Source of the DNA: CAJXTB01 sp047626195
Lineage (GTDB): Bacteria; Myxococcota_A; UBA796; GCA-2862545
Assembly (NCBI GenBank): GCA_047626195.1
Contig: JBLHSN010000099.1
Span: forward strand, 1-17,198
DNA: 17,198 nt
Direction: 5' to 3'
Position numbers and translations under genes: made by a program. Of the stretch, positions 13,837 through 17,198 are shown one piece after another; position 1 is the first letter of the stretch, and each line of letters starts with the position of its first letter. The notes under the pieces were generated by a model, which was not told where the DNA came from, ran no database searches, and worked only from the letters and a program-made list of their open reading frames with translations.

Positions 13837-15567
13837 ATGGACGTACGGAAAGCTGCTGAAGCCTGGATTGCAATGGACACCGACCCAGTGACCAAAGCCG
13901 CAGGGACGGACCTACTGGCACGCGGGGACTCTGTGGAGCTCACCTCCCACTTCGGGCAACGTCTGCAGTTCGGAACTGCGGGCATGCGTGGCCCCTTGGG
14001 TCCCGGTCCAGGATGCATGAATCGCGCTACGGTTCGCTGGGTCACGGCCGGGTTTGGACAGTACCTACTAAGGGTCCAGCCATCGGTCGTCGCTCGCGGC
14101 ATCGTCATTGGATTTGACGGCCGCCATGGGTCGCTTGAGTTCGCAGAAGACTCGGCGCGGGTCTTGGCGGGGCTGGGTATTCCCGTCCACCGCTTCGAGG
14201 CGGTGTGTCCAACACCGGAGCTCGCCTTCGCGGTTCGTCATCTGGGTGCAGCGGGCGGCATCATGGTCACCGCAAGCCACAATCCACCCCAGGACAACGG
14301 CTACAAGGTCTACTGGGAGGATGGCGCCCAGATTATCCCGCCACATGACGTCGGCATCAGCGAGGCCATCGATGGGATTGTCGACCGTTCGGCCATTCGT
14401 CTACCCGACCTCGCAGGATTGCTTGACAGCGGCGTTGTCCGCTCGGTCACGGGGGCTGTTCGCGAAGCCTATTTACATGCCATTGCCAAGCTCCGAGTTC
14501 GCCCAAGCACGGGCGTCTGCATCGCCTACACGCCGCTGCATGGGGTGGGGTGGGAGCTGTTGAAAGTCGCGCTGAACGCCAACGGACATACCGACCTACA
14601 TGTGGTCGCCGAGCAAGCGCAACCAGATGGAGACTTTCCGACGGTGGCTTTCCCGAATCCCGAAGAACCGGGAGCCATGGACCTTGTCTTGCGACTTGCA
14701 CAGGACCTAGGCGCCGACATTGTCATGGCTAACGACCCCGATGCTGACCGGCTCGCTGTACAGGTCAAGCACGAGGAGGAGTGGATAGCGCTGTCTGGAA
14801 ACGAGCTCGGTGTTCTCATTGCAGATGAGTTGCTTCGCTATGGAAAGGACAATGGCCCTTCACGCATGGTCGCAACGTCCGTGGTCTCATCGACGTTGCT
14901 GTCGAAGCTCGCTGCCCGTCATGGTGCAGCGTACGCCGAGACGCTTACCGGCTTTAAGTGGATTGCGAACCGCGCCATCGCTCATGAAGCGAGCGGCGGA
15001 CGTTTCGTCATGGGGTATGAGGAAGCGCTCGGCTACTGCGTGGGCTCAGTGGTGGGTGATAAGGACGGAATTAGTGCCGCATTAATCGTTGCCGACATGG
15101 CCGCTGCCGAGAAGGCCGAGGGACGGACGTTGCTCGACCGACTGACTGTGATCTACCGTCGCTACGGACTTCACGCGGGTCACCAAGAGGCACGTACGCT
15201 TCCGGGGGCATCTGGTGCGGAGCGAATGGCGGCCATCATGCAGCGTCTGCGCACGGACCCACCGACGTCTGTCGACGGCGTGAAGCTGGAGTCCATGATC
15301 GATGTGCAATCCGGCACTTCTCGTGTTTTTGCCGACGGTGTGAAAGCCCCGATTCTCGATCTGCCGCCGAGCAACGTGCTTGCCTTCTACTTCAGCGACG
15401 GGAGCCGAGTGCTGGCGCGGCCGAGTGGCACAGAGCCCAAGATCAAGTTCTACTTTGAGCTTGTTGTGAAGATGCGCTCGAACGGCAAGCTAGCAACGGC
15501 CAAGAGGCGGGCCCAGCCCAAGCTGGCCAAGCGAGTCGGTGCATTCGTGGCTCAAGCGCTCGAGTAG
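13837..15567 (+). CDS. Phosphoglucomutase/phosphomannomutase (alpha-D-phosphohexomutase)
   Basis: A 576-residue enzyme of the PGM2/PgcA-like branch, the usual length. Motifs in order: QFGTAGMRG (44-52), TASHNP (145-150) with the phosphorylated Ser147, DPDADR (300-305) binding Mg2+, GYEEALGY (393-400) in the sugar-binding loop and RPSGTEPKIK (528-537) in the phosphate-binding loop. It interconverts hexose 1-phosphate and 6-phosphate through a glucose 1,6-bisphosphate intermediate, supplying precursors for glycogen, exopolysaccharide and envelope sugars; it is cytoplasmic. All catalytic elements are intact. The start is ATG 13837 with AGGAGAG upstream; an in-frame ATG at 13810 lacks such a site. 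The basic C-terminus (KRRAQPKLAKR, 557-567) is a little unusual. It stands alone, convergent with the zinc-ribbon gene. Whether glucose or mannose phosphate is preferred cannot be told. Confidence 0.93.
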   Translation: MDVRKAAEAWIAMDTDPVTKAAGTDLLARGDSVELTSHFGQRLQFGTAGMRGPLGPGPGCMNRATVRWVTAGFGQYLLRVQPSVVARGIVIGFDGRHGSLEFAEDSARVLAGLGIPVHRFEAVCPTPELAFAVRHLGAAGGIMVTASHNPPQDNGYKVYWEDGAQIIPPHDVGISEAIDGIVDRSAIRLPDLAGLLDSGVVRSVTGAVREAYLHAIAKLRVRPSTGVCIAYTPLHGVGWELLKVALNANGHTDLHVVAEQAQPDGDFPTVAFPNPEEPGAMDLVLRLAQDLGADIVMANDPDADRLAVQVKHEEEWIALSGNELGVLIADELLRYGKDNGPSRMVATSVVSSTLLSKLAARHGAAYAETLTGFKWIANRAIAHEASGGRFVMGYEEALGYCVGSVVGDKDGISAALIVADMAAAEKAEGRTLLDRLTVIYRRYGLHAGHQEARTLPGASGAERMAAIMQRLRTDPPTSVDGVKLESMIDVQSGTSRVFADGVKAPILDLPPSNVLAFYFSDGSRVLARPSGTEPKIKFYFELVVKMRSNGKLATAKRRAQPKLAKRVGAFVAQALE

Positions 15568-15682
15568 CCGGCCCCAGTGTAGGAAGGGGTGCGGCAGGGG
15601 AGGGCGCGTGGCGCAGGTCTAACGCTGCGTGGGTCCTCGGCGGTCTGCGGGTAGCTGTCATCCCGAACCACCGAAATCACGC

Positions 15683-16024
15683 TCAGCGGTTCTTTTTGAG
15701 GTCGGCCAAGGCCGACAGCACGCCGCCGGGTCCCAAGAGCTGACGCGGCTTTCGTGGCGGCGCCGGGGCGACGCTGGCGGTCGGGTCGTATGCACGGCGA
15801 GTGCGGGTGCTGTTGCCACCACCCGGACCGCTGCCGACGAGGTCGTCGATGCTCATGGTGTCATCGTCGTCTTCATCAAAGGCTGCCTTGAGCCCAAACA
15901 TGTCCGTAATTCCAATCTGCGCTTTGCACGATGGGCAGACAGCAACGCCTTCGAGGACCTCGACCTTCTCGGGGTCAATGTGGGCCTTGCAAGAGGGGCA
16001 GCGGACGTGGTCAAAGTAAGACAT
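15683..16024 (-). CDS. Small zinc-ribbon protein with disordered tail
   Basis: A 113-residue protein with a clear GGGAGG site before ATG 16024. The N-terminus has two matching CPSCKA motifs (Cys9/Cys12 and Cys30/Cys33), which would bind one zinc ion as a ribbon. An acidic run EDDDD follows at 51-55, then a Gly/Pro/Ser/Thr-rich, probably disordered segment (64-96), ending in a basic LADLKKNR. There is no signal or membrane segment. The family is not recognised; similar short ribbons occur alone or as adaptor parts of larger proteins. It is convergent with the phosphohexomutase gene and divergent from the GH92 gene. A protein- or nucleic-acid-binding role is possible but unproven. Confidence 0.78.
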   Translation of the reverse strand: MSYFDHVRCPSCKAHIDPEKVEVLEGVAVCPSCKAQIGITDMFGLKAAFDEDDDDTMSIDDLVGSGPGGGNSTRTRRAYDPTASVAPAPPRKPRQLLGPGGVLSALADLKKNR

Positions 16025-16141
16025 GAGGGCCTCCCGGAGGTAACCGTAGCACGAGTCCTGCGGAAACTTGTGAGGAGTGACAACGCAGTATGAGCAAACG
16101 CCGCGTTGCGATGTAAGAAGAGACGTCTGCTTGGAGTTGCT

Positions 16142-17198
16142 GTGCGTCTGGTTGTTCTCGCCTTGCTCGTGTCGTGTACACCCGATGATTCTGCGGATCC
16201 CACTGCGGACTCCACTGCGGAACCGATTGCGGACTACGACCCTCTTGATTGGGTTGACCCTATGGTCGGAACCGGGGGACTGGCTGCACAGGTTGCAGCG
16301 GTCAGCCCCGGTGCGTCGGCGCCGCTTGGCATGGTGTTAGTGGGCCCGAATACCCGGAGCTCCACAACGGGAGACCTTGGGTTTTATCACTTTGCTGGCT
16401 ATCATTATGATGACGACCGCATCGAAGGCTTCGCCCATACTCACGCTCACGGGATGGGCATCAACGACTACGGTGCTGTGCATGTGATGCCGCGCGCTCA
16501 ATGGGATGACCGCTACACCCGGGACCGGGGTCGTGCGGCTCCGTTTGAACACGACCGCGAATGGGCCACGGCGGGCCGCTATCAAGCGGACCTCCTCGAT
16601 GACGGCACCCACGTAGACATCGTGGCCTCGACCCGAAGCGCACTACATACCTACACTTTTGAAGCGGGTTCAGCGCCTGTTGTCCTGATTGATTTAGGGC
16701 ACACCCTCGGGGATATTGAGGTGGCCGAAGCCGAGCTCTCCATTGACGTTGAGAATGCGTCGTGGACGGGCTTTCAGCGGTTACTCGGTGGCTATAGTTC
16801 TCGCTTTGGCGGCTTGCAGACGCACTTCATTGCAGAGTTTGACCCCGCCCCAGTAGCCTCTGGAACGTGGTCGGAGCGCGAGACCGTCCTGCCGGACACG
16901 TCTGACGTCTCCGGCACTGAGACCGGTGGTTGGGTGCAGTTTCCCGAGGGCACCACCACGGTTCAGATGCGTCTGGCGGTCAGCTACATTGGGCCCGACG
17001 GTGCCCTTGGAAATCTGCGCGCAGAGCAGCCGGACTGGAACGTGGAAGCGCGAGTGACCGAGGTCGAAGGAGAGTGGCGTGACCTGCTGTCCCGTGTTCG
17101 CGTTCGCGGCGGGACCGATGCCCAAAAGACCACCTTTCACTCTGGCGTCTATCATTCGCTGCTGATGCCCTCGCGCTTCACAGACGTCGACGGTCGGT
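16142..17198 (+). CDS. GH92 family glycosidase lipoprotein (3' end outside window)
   Basis: The open frame runs to the right edge, with 352 codons visible of an expected 700 or more. It starts at GTG 16142, five bases after a GGAG site. The signal is short and ends LVSC with lipid-acceptor Cys12; an in-frame TTG at 16106 would give a longer signal with a KKRR n-region but has no ribosome site. After an Asp/Thr-rich linker (13-35) comes the GH92 N-terminal beta-sandwich: WVDPMVGTGG (37-46), PGASAPLGMV (56-65), GYHYDDDRIEGFAHTH (86-101) and NDYGAVHVMP (108-117). The start of the catalytic (alpha/alpha)6 barrel follows near 330. GH92 enzymes are calcium-dependent exo-alpha-mannosidases. Lipid anchoring suggests action on external mannose-containing glycans. 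The catalytic acids lie beyond the edge and cannot be checked. Confidence 0.88.
   Translation, partial: MRLVVLALLVSCTPDDSADPTADSTAEPIADYDPLDWVDPMVGTGGLAAQVAAVSPGASAPLGMVLVGPNTRSSTTGDLGFYHFAGYHYDDDRIEGFAHTHAHGMGINDYGAVHVMPRAQWDDRYTRDRGRAAPFEHDREWATAGRYQADLLDDGTHVDIVASTRSALHTYTFEAGSAPVVLIDLGHTLGDIEVAEAELSIDVENASWTGFQRLLGGYSSRFGGLQTHFIAEFDPAPVASGTWSERETVLPDTSDVSGTETGGWVQFPEGTTTVQMRLAVSYIGPDGALGNLRAEQPDWNVEARVTEVEGEWRDLLSRVRVRGGTDAQKTTFHSGVYHSLLMPSRFTDVDGR

Noticed and set aside
16090..16116. Eight-codon leader peptide upstream of the GH92 gene
   Set aside because: The GAGGAG upstream is too far from the ATG, and nothing in the peptide or following sequence suggests attenuation.

Overview
The window (roughly 60% G+C by eye) comes from a Gram-negative bacterium. 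It is rich in secreted and lipid-anchored proteins with Asp/Thr/Ser-rich linkers, tandem beta-domains, a bacterial fibrinogen-like domain and small zinc-ribbon proteins. That style suggests a Myxococcota or related deltaproteobacterial lineage. This is an inference from protein style; no rRNA or marker gene is present to confirm it. I see no tRNA, rRNA, CRISPR array, insertion sequence or phage gene.

Layout. Positions 1-2044 (minus) hold a truncated lipoprotein and a pseudokinase whose C-terminal tail is built from repeated Pro-Arg-rich basic blocks separated by acidic blocks. Positions 2089-4657 (plus) hold three genes joined by ATGA stop/start overlaps: an APH-fold kinase, a small DUF6285-like protein and an acyl-CoA dehydrogenase of the ACAD10/11 type. 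This order matches lvaA-lvaB-lvaC of levulinate/4-hydroxyacid catabolism. Positions 4713-8298 (minus) hold a second tightly coupled operon: a carotenoid-oxygenase-family dioxygenase, a lipocalin-like protein and a PaaN-type aldehyde dehydrogenase. It reads as a cleave-to-aldehyde, then oxidise-to-acid module.

Positions 8353-13356 carry envelope and secreted proteins: a left-handed beta-helix/fibrinogen-like fusion, a YdcF-like DUF218 protein, a small zinc-ribbon membrane protein, a lipoprotein with three PPC-like domains, and a secreted protein made of two copies of one domain with a clear intrinsic terminator behind it. After a roughly 480-bp stretch that may hide a short minus-strand gene, 13837-15567 (plus) encodes a phosphohexomutase. 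A small zinc-ribbon protein (minus) and a lipoprotein start of a GH92 glycosidase (plus, cut by the right edge) close the window.

The two catabolic operons are convergent and both feed CoA or aldehyde/acid metabolism, but nothing in the sequence proves that they act in one pathway. I found no defence system or mobile system. The most unusual items are the pseudokinase with its repeat tail, the oxygenase-lipocalin-PaaN operon and the beta-helix/fibrinogen fusion.
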